Assembly (NCBI GenBank): GCA_039190005.1
Contig: JBCCYM010000004.1
Coordinates: forward strand, 1 to 60,622
Source: JBCCYM01 sp039190005
GTDB lineage: Bacteria > Pseudomonadota > Gammaproteobacteria > UBA12402
Direction of reading: 5' to 3'
Length of the DNA: 60,622 bases
Shown: one piece after another, positions 8,523-16,204 of the stretch
Layout of the letters: every line of letters begins with the position of its first letter
How positions within the stretch are numbered: the first letter of the stretch is position 1
Notes under the pieces: generated by a model
Databases searched by the model: none
What the model was told of the DNA's origin: nothing
The model's input: only the letters and a program-made list of their open reading frames with translations
Translations under genes and position numbers: made by a program

Positions 8523-9722
8523 GTGACTAAAAAAGCTACGTTAACACGGCAAGAAGTAAAAATCCTAGTTATTACCATTATAGTTGCCGCTTGCAGCATG
8601 TTAGGTATCGACATTCATTTGGCTTCCATGCCTCATATCATGCGCTACCTCCATACCGATAAAACTCACATGCAGCAATCGGTATCAATTTATCTTCTCG
8701 GTATGGGCGCTAGTTTATTTTTTTATGGTCCACTTTCTGATCGATATGGACGCAAGCCAATTGTAATATTTGGACTATCACTTGCAGCGTTAGCCAGTTA
8801 TGGCACCATGTTTACTCATACGATTGTTATGTTTCTATTTACTCGATTAATACAAGGGGTTGGTTCAAGTGTTTGTATTGGCGTAGTGCGTACTATTATT
8901 GTCGATGTGTTAAAAAAGCGAACGGCATTATATGCGTCATATTTTACCATGTTTCTCGGCTTATCGCCCTTGCTGGCGCCCGCCATTGGTGGTTATATCC
9001 AGCATGGTTTTGACTGGCAAGCCAATTTTTTTGTTTTAGGCTCAGTAATTGCCCTGGCTTTATTCGTTTATACTGTATTTTGTCCGGAAACTAATCATTA
9101 TAAAAACCCAGATGCCTGTAAGATAAAAACAATTTATCAAAACTATACATTTCTCCTTTGCCACAAAGTATTTATTGGCTGTACGCTGCTAGCTGGTATT
9201 GTCATGGCGGCTAATATGGCGTACGCGACTACAAGTTCTTTTATTCTACAAACACAATTCAATTTAACACCGATTATTTACGGCTGGACTACAAGTATTG
9301 TCGGTATTGGTACGATTATAGGTAAGTTTATAACACCGACAATCATCCATCGTTTTGGTCAACCTAAAACCGTGATCACTGGATTAGTTTTATTATTAAT
9401 TGCTGGTTTATGGTTAGTCCTTTTTATCCTATTTCGATCGATCAATGTCCCACTGATTATGATTGCTGTGATAGCAACATTACTGGCACAAGCATTTGTT
9501 GGGCCAACAATCGGATCAGCCGCCCTTACTCCTTTTCATGATAAAAGAGGCGCAGCTGGCGCATTCTATGGTGGTTTTCAATTGCTAGTGACTTTCTTAG
9601 GCAGCGCGATTATTGGTAGCTTTGCTCATGACGGGATATGGGTGCTGGCAATTGCTTATACTGTCCTTGGACTATTGGGATTAATTATTTATCGCTATGC
9701 CGTGATAAATAGTTTTGATTAA
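8523..9722 (+). CDS. Bcr/CflA-subfamily MFS drug exporter
   Basis: A 399-residue inner-membrane transporter with 12 predicted helices. The cytoplasmic loop between helices 2 and 3 carries the MFS motif A (GPLSDRYGRKP) and helix 5 carries a GLSPLLAPAIGG stretch typical of Bcr/CflA-type proton antiporters that export drugs or small metabolites. The start is GTG. The preceding AGAGAAAGAAA is a poor ribosome binding site, so the exact start is less sure. It is a single gene with REP-like elements on both sides. Substrate unknown. Confidence 0.85.
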   Translation: MTKKATLTRQEVKILVITIIVAACSMLGIDIHLASMPHIMRYLHTDKTHMQQSVSIYLLGMGASLFFYGPLSDRYGRKPIVIFGLSLAALASYGTMFTHTIVMFLFTRLIQGVGSSVCIGVVRTIIVDVLKKRTALYASYFTMFLGLSPLLAPAIGGYIQHGFDWQANFFVLGSVIALALFVYTVFCPETNHYKNPDACKIKTIYQNYTFLLCHKVFIGCTLLAGIVMAANMAYATTSSFILQTQFNLTPIIYGWTTSIVGIGTIIGKFITPTIIHRFGQPKTVITGLVLLLIAGLWLVLFILFRSINVPLIMIAVIATLLAQAFVGPTIGSAALTPFHDKRGAAGAFYGGFQLLVTFLGSAIIGSFAHDGIWVLAIAYTVLGLLGLIIYRYAVINSFD

Positions 9723-9723
9723 G

Positions 9724-9829
9724 CTAAAAACCGCGCTGTCCCCTGAGCCTAGCCGAAGGGCGGTCCCTTCGACCCTTCGACAGGCTCAGGGCAAGCAGGC
9801 TCAGGGACCGCTATGCTTTTAGGATTTAA
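9724..9829. repeat. REP-like array bounded by inverted CTAAAAACCGC ends
   Basis: Begins one base after the MFS stop with CTAAAAACCGC and ends with CCGCTATGCTTTTAG, an imperfect inverted match. Three REP-like units in both orientations lie between. It separates the convergent MFS and recR genes and probably folds as a strong hairpin. Confidence 0.75.
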
Positions 9830-10432
9830 CTAAATTTCTTCCCGACCAGAAAAAGCGTGCGCTAAGGTACCACCATCAACATATTCCAACTCACTGCCTA
9901 AAGGCACACCATGAGCGATGCGGGTAATTTTAATGGGAAAATCCTGTAACATACTGCTGATATAATGCGCTGTCGCCTCGCCTTCAACAGTTGGATTGGT
10001 GGCGACAATAATTTCTTTGATAGGTTCATTTTCATCAGCGGCAATATGTTTCAGACGATCCAAACCAAGATCTTGCGGACCAATGCCATCCAAAGGCGAT
10101 AAATGTCCCATCAGCACAAAATAACGACCATTATAGCTCGCGGTTTGTTCAATCGCCAAAACATCCGCGGGTGACTCAACCACGCATAACACTTGTTTAT
10201 CACGTTTATCACTGACGCAGAGTTTACAATAATCACTTTCACTGAACGTACGACAGAACTGGCAATGCCCGACTGATTTCATTGCCTGACTCATGGTTTC
10301 AGCCAGTTTTAAAGCACCGGTGCGGTTGCGTTGTAATAAAAAAAATGCCATGCGCTGCGCGGATTTATTACCAACCCCAGGTAATAAACGTAGCGCTTGA
10401 ATGAGCTCATCAAGTAATGGGCTAAATGCCAT
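9830..10432 (-). CDS. recR: Recombination mediator protein RecR
   Basis: RecR works with RecF and RecO to load RecA onto SSB-coated gaps. All family parts are visible: an N-terminal helix-hairpin-helix (LPGVGNKSAQRMAF, about 17-30), a four-Cys zinc finger (CQFC...CKLC, about 57-72), and a Toprim domain starting at VVESPADVLAIE and including the NPTVEGEATA motif. Its 200 residues are standard. It is last in a ffs-dnaX-ybaB-recR cluster and starts 7 bases after ybaB, so the two are co-transcribed. Confidence 0.96.
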   Translation of the reverse strand: MAFSPLLDELIQALRLLPGVGNKSAQRMAFFLLQRNRTGALKLAETMSQAMKSVGHCQFCRTFSESDYCKLCVSDKRDKQVLCVVESPADVLAIEQTASYNGRYFVLMGHLSPLDGIGPQDLGLDRLKHIAADENEPIKEIIVATNPTVEGEATAHYISSMLQDFPIKITRIAHGVPLGSELEYVDGGTLAHAFSGREEI

Positions 10433-10439
10433 GGTGTAA

Positions 10440-10781
10440 TTATTTAATAAAGTTATCGAAACCGGGCGGTAGATCTAACTCTTTGGCGACATCGGCCATC
10501 TTATCCTTTGAAGCCTGTTTAAGATTATCAGCGGCGTTGTTAACCGCGCTGGCGATAAGATCCTGAATCATTTCTTTATCTTGTTCTTGCCATAAACTGT
10601 CATCAATGTTGACCGTGGTCAGATGATAGGCGCCATCCATCGTCACTTCCACCAAGGGTTTTGCGGTCACCGGCGCTTTCCCAGTGACGGTAATTGAACG
10701 GGTAGCTTCCTTAGCCTCGCTCATTTTTTCCTGCACCGCGCGTGCTTTCTCCATTAATTCATTAAAGTTTGGAATATTCAT
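10440..10781 (-). CDS. ybaB: YbaB/EbfC-family nucleoid-associated protein
   Basis: Small dimeric DNA-binding protein of 113 residues. A long amphipathic N-terminal helix (KARAVQEKMSEAKE) is followed by VTGKAPV, the VEVTMDGAY strand and a C-terminal AVNNAADNLKQASKDKMADV helix, which is the YbaB pattern. It lies between dnaX and recR as in most bacteria and shares their direction. In some species it acts as a transcription regulator (EbfC). A specific role here is not deducible. Confidence 0.93.
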   Translation of the reverse strand: MNIPNFNELMEKARAVQEKMSEAKEATRSITVTGKAPVTAKPLVEVTMDGAYHLTTVNIDDSLWQEQDKEMIQDLIASAVNNAADNLKQASKDKMADVAKELDLPPGFDNFIK

Positions 10782-10849
10782 GTTAACCTATACTGTCTTA
10801 TTAGTTACCCAGAAAATCATAACCCACAATATCAACAAAAACAAGTATT

Positions 10850-12430
10850 CTAGCGCTCTTGACCGGGCACAGTTACCTGCTGCACGGCCGCGCCAAATGT
10901 TGAGACTAAATCCTGTACCTGTTTGTCCTGACTAATGGCATGGTAAGCTTGCTCCTGACGTTCATTAGCTTGTTGCTGTTTTATTTGCGCCGGCGTCGTT
11001 GCCTCAAATTTTTCAACATCAATGCTAAGTTTCATTGATTTATTAAAATACTTATTCACCGCCTGGTTTAATTTCTGCTGTTGTCCAGCGCTGAGTAAGG
11101 CCGCGTGCTGCGGTGCCAGAGACAATTGCATCATCTGCTCATCCTGTTTTTTTACCACACAATTACAGGCTAAGGCATGGGTTAAGCCAGTCAATTGCAG
11201 CTGATCAACAATCTCCGACCACGCTGTCGCTTTTGTCGACGCCTTGGCAATAGCTTGATTGGACTGGGCTGGCGCTTGTGTCGCCGAGTTTAATTTAGTG
11301 TTATCCGGCACAGCTTGTTGCGTCACTGCCGGTGACTTTTTTGCCCCAACTGCCATTGTTGCCGGTTGAAAAGCCAACATACGCAACATGACCATTTCAA
11401 AACCGGCTTGCGGATCGACCGCGTAAGCTAAATCACGTTTACCAATCAAAGCAATCTGATAATAAAGCTGAATATCTTCACGAGAGAACTGTTGCGGATC
11501 AAGATCAGCGAGGTGATCATGGCGATAAGTATCCGGCACGGCCTGCGCTAAGGCTAAATGATGTAACAAACTCAGCAATTCATCGAGTACTTGATAAAAA
11601 TCAGGCGATTGCTCGGCTAATCCGCGCACAACCGCTAATAATTGATGCCCGTCCTTAGCGGCTAAAGCTAGCATCATCTCACCGAGATAATGCTGCTCAA
11701 TATTGCCCAACATCGCGGCGATTTCCTGGCTGGTTAATACACCATCGGCAAAGGCAATGGCTTGATCAAGTAAACTCAAGGCATCACGCATACTGCCTTT
11801 AGCAGCTAAAGCTAACTGTGATAATGCCGCGTCTTCAAAGTCAATTTTTTCCTGTTGCAAAATATGCTTTAATTGCTGCGTGATCAGTGTTGGCGATAAG
11901 CTTTTCAAATGGAATTGCAAACAGCGTGATAATACAGTCACTGGCAGTTTCTGTGGGTCAGTCGTTGCCAGTAAAAATTTTACATGTTGCGGCGGTTCTT
12001 CCAATGTTTTTAATAAGGCGTTAAAACTATGACCGGATAACATGTGCACCTCGTCAATGAGGTAAATTTTAAATCGACCACGCGTGGGTAGATATTGGAC
12101 ATTATCAAGCAGTTCTCGTGTGTCTTCAACTTTAGTGCGCGATGCCGCGTCAACTTCAATTAAATCAACAAAACAACCCTTGTTAATTTCGACACAAGTC
12201 TGACACTGATCACACGGTTCGGCACTAATACCCTGCTCGCAATTTAAACATTTTGCCAGAATACGGGCAATGGTTGTTTTACCAACGCCACGGGTGCCGC
12301 TGAATAAATAAGCATGATGTAAACGCTGTTGCTTCAGCGCGTTAACCAGCGCGCGCAAAACATGCGTTTGACCAACCATCTGATCAAATGTGCGAGGTCG
12401 CCAACGACGTGCTAATACTTGATGAGTCAT
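10850..12430 (-). CDS. dnaX: DNA polymerase III subunits tau (and probably gamma)
   Basis: Clamp-loader ATPase of 526 residues in tau form, somewhat shorter than E. coli tau (643). Walker A is GTRGVGKTT. A zinc module follows (CLNCEQ...CDQCQTC). Walker B is DEVHML, and the sensor region reads TTDPQKLPVTVLSRC. Domain III ends near residue 360 (MLRMLAFQP). A Gln/Ala-rich linker leads to the tau-specific tail that would bind DnaB and the polymerase. Directly after domain III, codons 363-365 contain an in-frame A AAA AAG slip site, which would give a 376-residue gamma protein. Confidence 0.95.
   Translation of the reverse strand: MTHQVLARRWRPRTFDQMVGQTHVLRALVNALKQQRLHHAYLFSGTRGVGKTTIARILAKCLNCEQGISAEPCDQCQTCVEINKGCFVDLIEVDAASRTKVEDTRELLDNVQYLPTRGRFKIYLIDEVHMLSGHSFNALLKTLEEPPQHVKFLLATTDPQKLPVTVLSRCLQFHLKSLSPTLITQQLKHILQQEKIDFEDAALSQLALAAKGSMRDALSLLDQAIAFADGVLTSQEIAAMLGNIEQHYLGEMMLALAAKDGHQLLAVVRGLAEQSPDFYQVLDELLSLLHHLALAQAVPDTYRHDHLADLDPQQFSREDIQLYYQIALIGKRDLAYAVDPQAGFEMVMLRMLAFQPATMAVGAKKSPAVTQQAVPDNTKLNSATQAPAQSNQAIAKASTKATAWSEIVDQLQLTGLTHALACNCVVKKQDEQMMQLSLAPQHAALLSAGQQQKLNQAVNKYFNKSMKLSIDVEKFEATTPAQIKQQQANERQEQAYHAISQDKQVQDLVSTFGAAVQQVTVPGQER
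11305..11342 (-). promoter_or_regulatory. Probable programmed -1 frameshift site in dnaX
   Basis: On the coding strand A AAA AAG (11342 to 11336) is in the zero frame of dnaX. Three bases later CCGGCA pairs with TGCCGG (11327-11332 with 11305-11310) around a 16-base loop. After a -1 slip, translation meets TAA at 11301-11303 following 11 codons, giving a 376-residue product that ends just past domain III. E. coli dnaX uses the same heptamer plus a downstream stem to make gamma. Function here is inferred. Confidence 0.6.
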
Positions 12431-12446
12431 ATTTCTATTCTAAATC

Positions 12447-12558
12447 GGTGGGGTCAAATTAGCCGAGCCTCAGCACACAATACCAAAGATACCGTTGCTT
12501 CCTTCCGGACCTGGCGGGGTTTTCAATGAATTGTTGCAAGGAGACCAATCTGACCACC
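12447..12558 (-). ncRNA. ffs: 4.5S signal recognition particle RNA
   Basis: The minus strand carries the conserved SRP domain IV apical core: GTCCGGAAGGAAGCA, preceded by CCAGG. The two ends pair (GGTGGTCAG with the CCCCACC end), giving a 112-base hairpin of the bacterial 4.5S type. The RNA binds Ffh for co-translational targeting of membrane proteins. It lies 16 bases upstream of dnaX with no terminator visible between, so read-through into dnaX and processing of the RNA 3' end are likely. Exact ends are estimated. Confidence 0.93.
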
Positions 12559-12565
12559 GTTGAAT

Positions 12566-12594
12566 AGCATAACAAAAATTCTATGCGCTGTCAC
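12566..12594 (-). promoter_or_regulatory. Sigma-70 promoter of ffs
   Basis: On the minus strand GTGACA (12589-12594) and TATGCT (12566-12571) are 17 bases apart, and the RNA 5' end at 12558 follows after 7 bases. Good spacing on both sides supports this as the ffs (and probably ffs-dnaX) promoter. Confidence 0.65.
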
Positions 12595-12638
12595 GATATG
12601 ACTGATTTAGGTAATAGTCTCAGTTTAGCACTCTTCCC

Positions 12639-12726
12639 CGTCATTCCCGCGCAGGCGGGAATCCAGGAGAAAAATGTGTATGCCTGTAGTTTTGCTCCCT
12701 GGATTCCCGCCTGCGCGGGAATGACG
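12639..12726. repeat. Intact 88-bp MITE-like element with dRS3-like arms
   Basis: Two perfect 29-base inverted arms (12639-12667 and 12698-12726) enclose 30 unique bases. Each arm is itself a smaller palindrome, ATTCCC-GCGCAGGC-GGGAAT, fitting the ATTCCC-N8-GGGAAT form known as dRS3 in Neisseria. The unique centre is recognisable in reverse orientation at 25591-25627. It lies between ffs and rpoS, downstream of rpoS. Confidence 0.85.
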
Positions 12727-12780
12727 AGGAAAATATGCAGGAATAACGGGTGATGAAAAAATCAAGATAAATTCACCCTA

Positions 12781-13767
12781 TTAATCATTAAGATCTTTAG
12801 GCGGATTGGTATGAAAAATATTTTCTTCAGATACACCATGCTGCGCGGCGATACTGCGTAATTTCCTTAGCGCTTGCATTTGCCGTTGGCGGATACTTTC
12901 ACGGGTCATGTTAAAATGTCGAGAAATTTCTTCCAAGGTTTGTTTATCTTTGCCGTTAAGACCATAACGGTACGCTAAAATATGCTGATCTTTTTCATCC
13001 AGCTTATCAATCCATTGACTCAAACTATTCATTAAATCATCATTAAGCAATTCATTTTCTGGATTATCATCCTCACCTTCAGTTAACACATCCACCAGTC
13101 TTTGATTATTTGTTTCGCCCATAGTCTGATCGGTGGAAACGGCAACCTCATTATAAGAAATGATTTTTTTCACCTCATCTAAAGGTTTATCCAGTTTGGC
13201 GGCAATTTCTTCAGGCGAAGCTTCTTTCCCTAGCTCTTTTCTAATTTGTTTACCGGCACGCAAATAAATATTCAATTCTTTAATCACATGAATCGGTAAA
13301 CGTACCGTGCGTGACTGATTCATAATAGCCCGCTCAATATTCTGACGTATCCACCAAGTCGCGTACGTTGAAAAACGAAAACCACGCTCCGGATCAAACT
13401 TCTCTATCGCGTGCATCAAACCTAAATTACCTTCGGCAATCAAATCAAGAAATTCCATGCCACGATTAATATAACTACGCGCGATTTTCACAACCAAGCG
13501 CAGATTGCGTTCAATCATTTTATGCCGTGCTTCTTCGTCGCCTTTAACAGCCAAACGGCTGACGGCTAACTCTTCTTCAACACTTAGCAATGGCGTATAA
13601 CCTATCTCACGCAGATACATTCTTGTCGCGTCAAAATCTTCCGTTTTATCCGGAACCTTACGCTCAAAACGATTATCACTACTCTGTTCATCTGCCTCAG
13701 CAACGTCAACATCATTCTGATCTATTATTGGATCTTCTAGTATCATTTCATCTTTATCTTTAGCCAT
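12781..13767 (-). CDS. rpoS: RNA polymerase sigma factor RpoS
   Basis: Stationary-phase/stress sigma factor, 328 residues. Region 1.2-2 reads DATRMYLREIGYTPLLSVEEE, then the core-binding and -10 melting segment (EKFDPERGFRFSTYATWWIRQ), region 3 (RTVRLPIHVIKELN) and a region 4.2 helix-turn-helix (MTRESIRQRQ). The residues that contact the -35 element (R, E, R, Q) are kept. A TTG lies 9 bases upstream in frame, but the ATG at 13767 has AGG at better spacing. It starts 10 bases after surE. The pcm and nlpD genes that usually lie between are missing. Confidence 0.93.
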   Translation of the reverse strand: MAKDKDEMILEDPIIDQNDVDVAEADEQSSDNRFERKVPDKTEDFDATRMYLREIGYTPLLSVEEELAVSRLAVKGDEEARHKMIERNLRLVVKIARSYINRGMEFLDLIAEGNLGLMHAIEKFDPERGFRFSTYATWWIRQNIERAIMNQSRTVRLPIHVIKELNIYLRAGKQIRKELGKEASPEEIAAKLDKPLDEVKKIISYNEVAVSTDQTMGETNNQRLVDVLTEGEDDNPENELLNDDLMNSLSQWIDKLDEKDQHILAYRYGLNGKDKQTLEEISRHFNMTRESIRQRQMQALRKLRSIAAQHGVSEENIFHTNPPKDLND

Positions 13768-13777
13768 AGCAATCAAC

Positions 13778-14524
13778 CTACTTTATTGTATCGATCCAGT
13801 CATGCAAACGATCAAAACCATCATAATCGGTCCAATCCATGCGGAAAGGTGTCACCGAAACTCTATTACTGCGCACCGCGAAAAAATCACTGCCCTCATT
13901 GATATCACGGGCATCACCCGGCAAACCGATCCAGTATAGCTCGCCACCTCGAGGATCTTCTACTTTAATAGTAGGTTCAGAAGCATGTCGACGACCAAAA
14001 TAAGTCACTTCAATACCTTCTATTTTACTTAAAGGCAAATCCGGCACATTAATATTAAGAATTGTATCGCTAGGCAGTGGTTTTTCACGCATTAAGGTGA
14101 CCATCTCTTTGACGATGGCCGCCGCCGCCTGATAATGTTCAGCGGGACTGCCTAAAGAAACCGCCAAAGCCGGAAATCCCAAATAACGCCCTTCCATCGC
14201 GCCGGCAACAGTGCCGGAATACATAATATCATCACCTAAATTATAGCCTCGGTTGATCCCTGAAATCACCATATCCGGTTGCACGTCCAAGGCGCCGGTA
14301 AGCGCGAGATGCACGCAATCGGTTGGCGTGCCGTTGACCATATAATGTGAATCCGCCATTTGAGTAATACGCAGCGGTCGATCCAATGTCAATGAGTTGC
14401 TGGCGCCACTGCAGTTACGATCCGGCGCGATCACGGTGATATCGACAATGTCAGCTAATACTTCAGCCAAACATTGAATGCCCGGTGCCGTATAACCATC
14501 ATCATTACTTAGTAATATTTTCAT
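13778..14524 (-). CDS. surE: 5'/3'-nucleotidase SurE
   Basis: Divalent-metal nucleoside monophosphatase that dephosphorylates 5'- and 3'-nucleotides (and short polyphosphate in E. coli), often linked to stationary-phase survival. The metal site is clear: NDDG at residues 7-10 (ILLSNDDGYTAPG), the Ser/Asn pair in CSGASNSLT, and SGINRGYNLGDD about 80 residues later. At 248 residues it is normal in length. It lies directly upstream of rpoS, as the surE-rpoS synteny of gammaproteobacteria predicts. Confidence 0.95.
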   Translation of the reverse strand: MKILLSNDDGYTAPGIQCLAEVLADIVDITVIAPDRNCSGASNSLTLDRPLRITQMADSHYMVNGTPTDCVHLALTGALDVQPDMVISGINRGYNLGDDIMYSGTVAGAMEGRYLGFPALAVSLGSPAEHYQAAAAIVKEMVTLMREKPLPSDTILNINVPDLPLSKIEGIEVTYFGRRHASEPTIKVEDPRGGELYWIGLPGDARDINEGSDFFAVRSNRVSVTPFRMDWTDYDGFDRLHDWIDTIK

Positions 14525-14547
14525 TAGTTTTTTTATCTCTTATTCCC

Positions 14548-14601
14548 CGTCATTCCTGTGCCCCTTCGACTAGCTCAGGGACCACCTGTGCTAGAATGAC
14601 G
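14548..14601. repeat. Composite repeat: REP-like unit in the loop of a dRS3-like palindrome
   Basis: CGTCATTCCTGTG and CTGTGCTAGAATGACG are the diverged halves of a dRS3-like palindrome. Between them is one REP-like unit (CCCCTTCGACTAGCTCAGGGACCAC). It lies between the isopentenyl isomerase gene and surE. Confidence 0.75.
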
Positions 14602-14666
14602 AGTGCTCTCTATATTGTATAATATTTAAATTTCTTTTGGAACAGTTATAATTATACTAACAAATA

Positions 14667-15200
14667 TCATTTAAAATCAAACTGTCGAAGTACAATATCA
14701 AACGCCTGTTTAAACCAAGGTGTATAATTATCCGGCATGCGCGCGTAATCAGCGTTAATCTGTTCCGGTCTTAGCCAAGCATAATCGGCAACTTCTTTGT
14801 CGTTAACCACAAATTTTTGTGGTCGCCAAAAACCCAATAAGACATGATCTATCTCATTTTCAGTCAAACCATCATCAAAATGGGCGATATAATGAAAAAC
14901 ACCAATCGCTTGTAAATCAACATCGGCTATGCCCATCTCTTCATACAAACGACGCTGACCAGCCGCAATAATAGTTTCACCCGGTCGCGGATGACTACAA
15001 CAGGTATTGGTCCATAATCCGCCACAATGATATTTATCCCATTGGCGTTGTTGCAATAACAGCCGTAACGATTGCCGCGTATCATCAGCAATAAAAATAG
15101 AAAAAGCGCGATGTCGCAAACCATGCTGATGCGCTTTCAGTTTTTCTTCAGTGCCAATTAGCTGATCCTGATCATCGACTAAAATAACTTGTTCTGTCAT
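14667..15200 (-). CDS. idi: Isopentenyl-diphosphate delta-isomerase, type I
   Basis: Interconverts IPP and DMAPP, the last step needed when isoprenoids come from the mevalonate route. The 177-residue protein has the Nudix-like type I fold: catalytic Cys in TNTCCSHP (about residue 67), HRAFSIFI and RRLYEEMG before it and after it, and the second catalytic acid in TENEIDHVL. It starts inside the ATGA that ends the decarboxylase gene, so it is the last gene of the mevalonate operon. Confidence 0.94.
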   Translation of the reverse strand: MTEQVILVDDQDQLIGTEEKLKAHQHGLRHRAFSIFIADDTRQSLRLLLQQRQWDKYHCGGLWTNTCCSHPRPGETIIAAGQRRLYEEMGIADVDLQAIGVFHYIAHFDDGLTENEIDHVLLGFWRPQKFVVNDKEVADYAWLRPEQINADYARMPDNYTPWFKQAFDIVLRQFDFK

Positions 15201-16204
15201 AACAATTGCTCTCGATAAGGTTGTACAATTTCTAAATTTGGAAAATGAGTTTGTACGGCGTGTTTGTCTTCTTCTAAAAATAATAATTTCAGATTAGGGC
15301 CAGCATCTTGAGTAAAAAACAACGACAAGCCTTGATCACGCAACTGCCAGATTTTTTTCATCGCGTTAATTGTTTCAGCACAACTATACATAATCGATGG
15401 CGCTGCCGTCAGCATACACGCGTGCATGGCTAGCGCGTTACGCTCCGCTGTCCGCCCTAATAACTTAAAATCACGCGCGGCAATGGCCTGCCGCGTCAAC
15501 TTGAGATCATTATCTACTCTAGCTGGCCATGCCTGATAGAATTCACTTGCCATCGTTAAGCGCATGGCTTTGCCACTGCTCATTTTTTTCGGCTCGGTTT
15601 TAAATAACAATAAACCGACACATAAATCTGACCATAATGGCGCCACAGGTTGGGCGTAACAATCCATACCATCTTCACGTTCACCACACTGCCATAACAC
15701 AAAACGATGCCAAAATGAACGGCTGGCACTACCACTGCCAAGACGCGCTAAAATAGACAATGCCCTATCCGATAACTGCCAAGCAAAAAATTGATTCAAT
15801 GCCTTTACTAAGGCGGCAAAGCCACAAGCGGACGATGCCAAACCCGCGGCTATCGGCACAGTACTATGACTGTTCACCCGAAAAAAAACGTTTTTATCGC
15901 CACGAAAAAGATCAAGATAAGCACACAAGCGTCGCGCTAAACCGGTATCAGAGGCAATGACTTGGTCATTGATAATGATTTCATCACAGTTACCGGACGC
16001 TAAACTGATCCGCGTTGTCGCTCCGCGCTTGCCTAGCGATACCGATAAGCTCGAGGTGACTGGCAAATGCAAGCCTTCATTACGCTTACCCCAATATTTA
16101 ACCAAAGCGATATTACTTGGCGCGAATGCTGTCGCGCTTTCCATAGCCGGTTGAGTATTTTTATTGGCTAATAGCGTTCGCACAATGCTTTGTTTGTCTG
16201 TCAT
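15197..16204 (-). CDS. mvaD: Diphosphomevalonate decarboxylase
   Basis: GHMP-fold enzyme of 335 residues that phosphorylates and decarboxylates mevalonate 5-diphosphate to IPP. The family hallmarks are present: ALVKYWGKRN near residue 34, the substrate loop VTSSLSVSL, the P-loop-like VPIAAGLASSA, and the catalytic Asp in TQDAGPN near the C-terminus. It overlaps the genes on either side by 4 bases, so it is tightly coupled in the operon. It could in principle be one of the variants that only phosphorylate, but the retained Asp argues for true decarboxylase. Confidence 0.93.
   Translation of the reverse strand: MTDKQSIVRTLLANKNTQPAMESATAFAPSNIALVKYWGKRNEGLHLPVTSSLSVSLGKRGATTRISLASGNCDEIIINDQVIASDTGLARRLCAYLDLFRGDKNVFFRVNSHSTVPIAAGLASSACGFAALVKALNQFFAWQLSDRALSILARLGSGSASRSFWHRFVLWQCGEREDGMDCYAQPVAPLWSDLCVGLLLFKTEPKKMSSGKAMRLTMASEFYQAWPARVDNDLKLTRQAIAARDFKLLGRTAERNALAMHACMLTAAPSIMYSCAETINAMKKIWQLRDQGLSLFFTQDAGPNLKLLFLEEDKHAVQTHFPNLEIVQPYREQLL

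Noticed and set aside
9724..9829. Repeated CCCTGAGC/GCTCAGGG arrays as a CRISPR array
   Set aside because: The units are palindromic, vary in spacing and orientation, and have no unique spacers of constant length or cas genes nearby.
13000..13100. Unusual ESIRQRQ in RpoS region 4.2 as a sign of altered promoter specificity
   Set aside because: The residues known to contact the -35 element in sigma-70 proteins are retained in this alignment, so the change alone is not good evidence.
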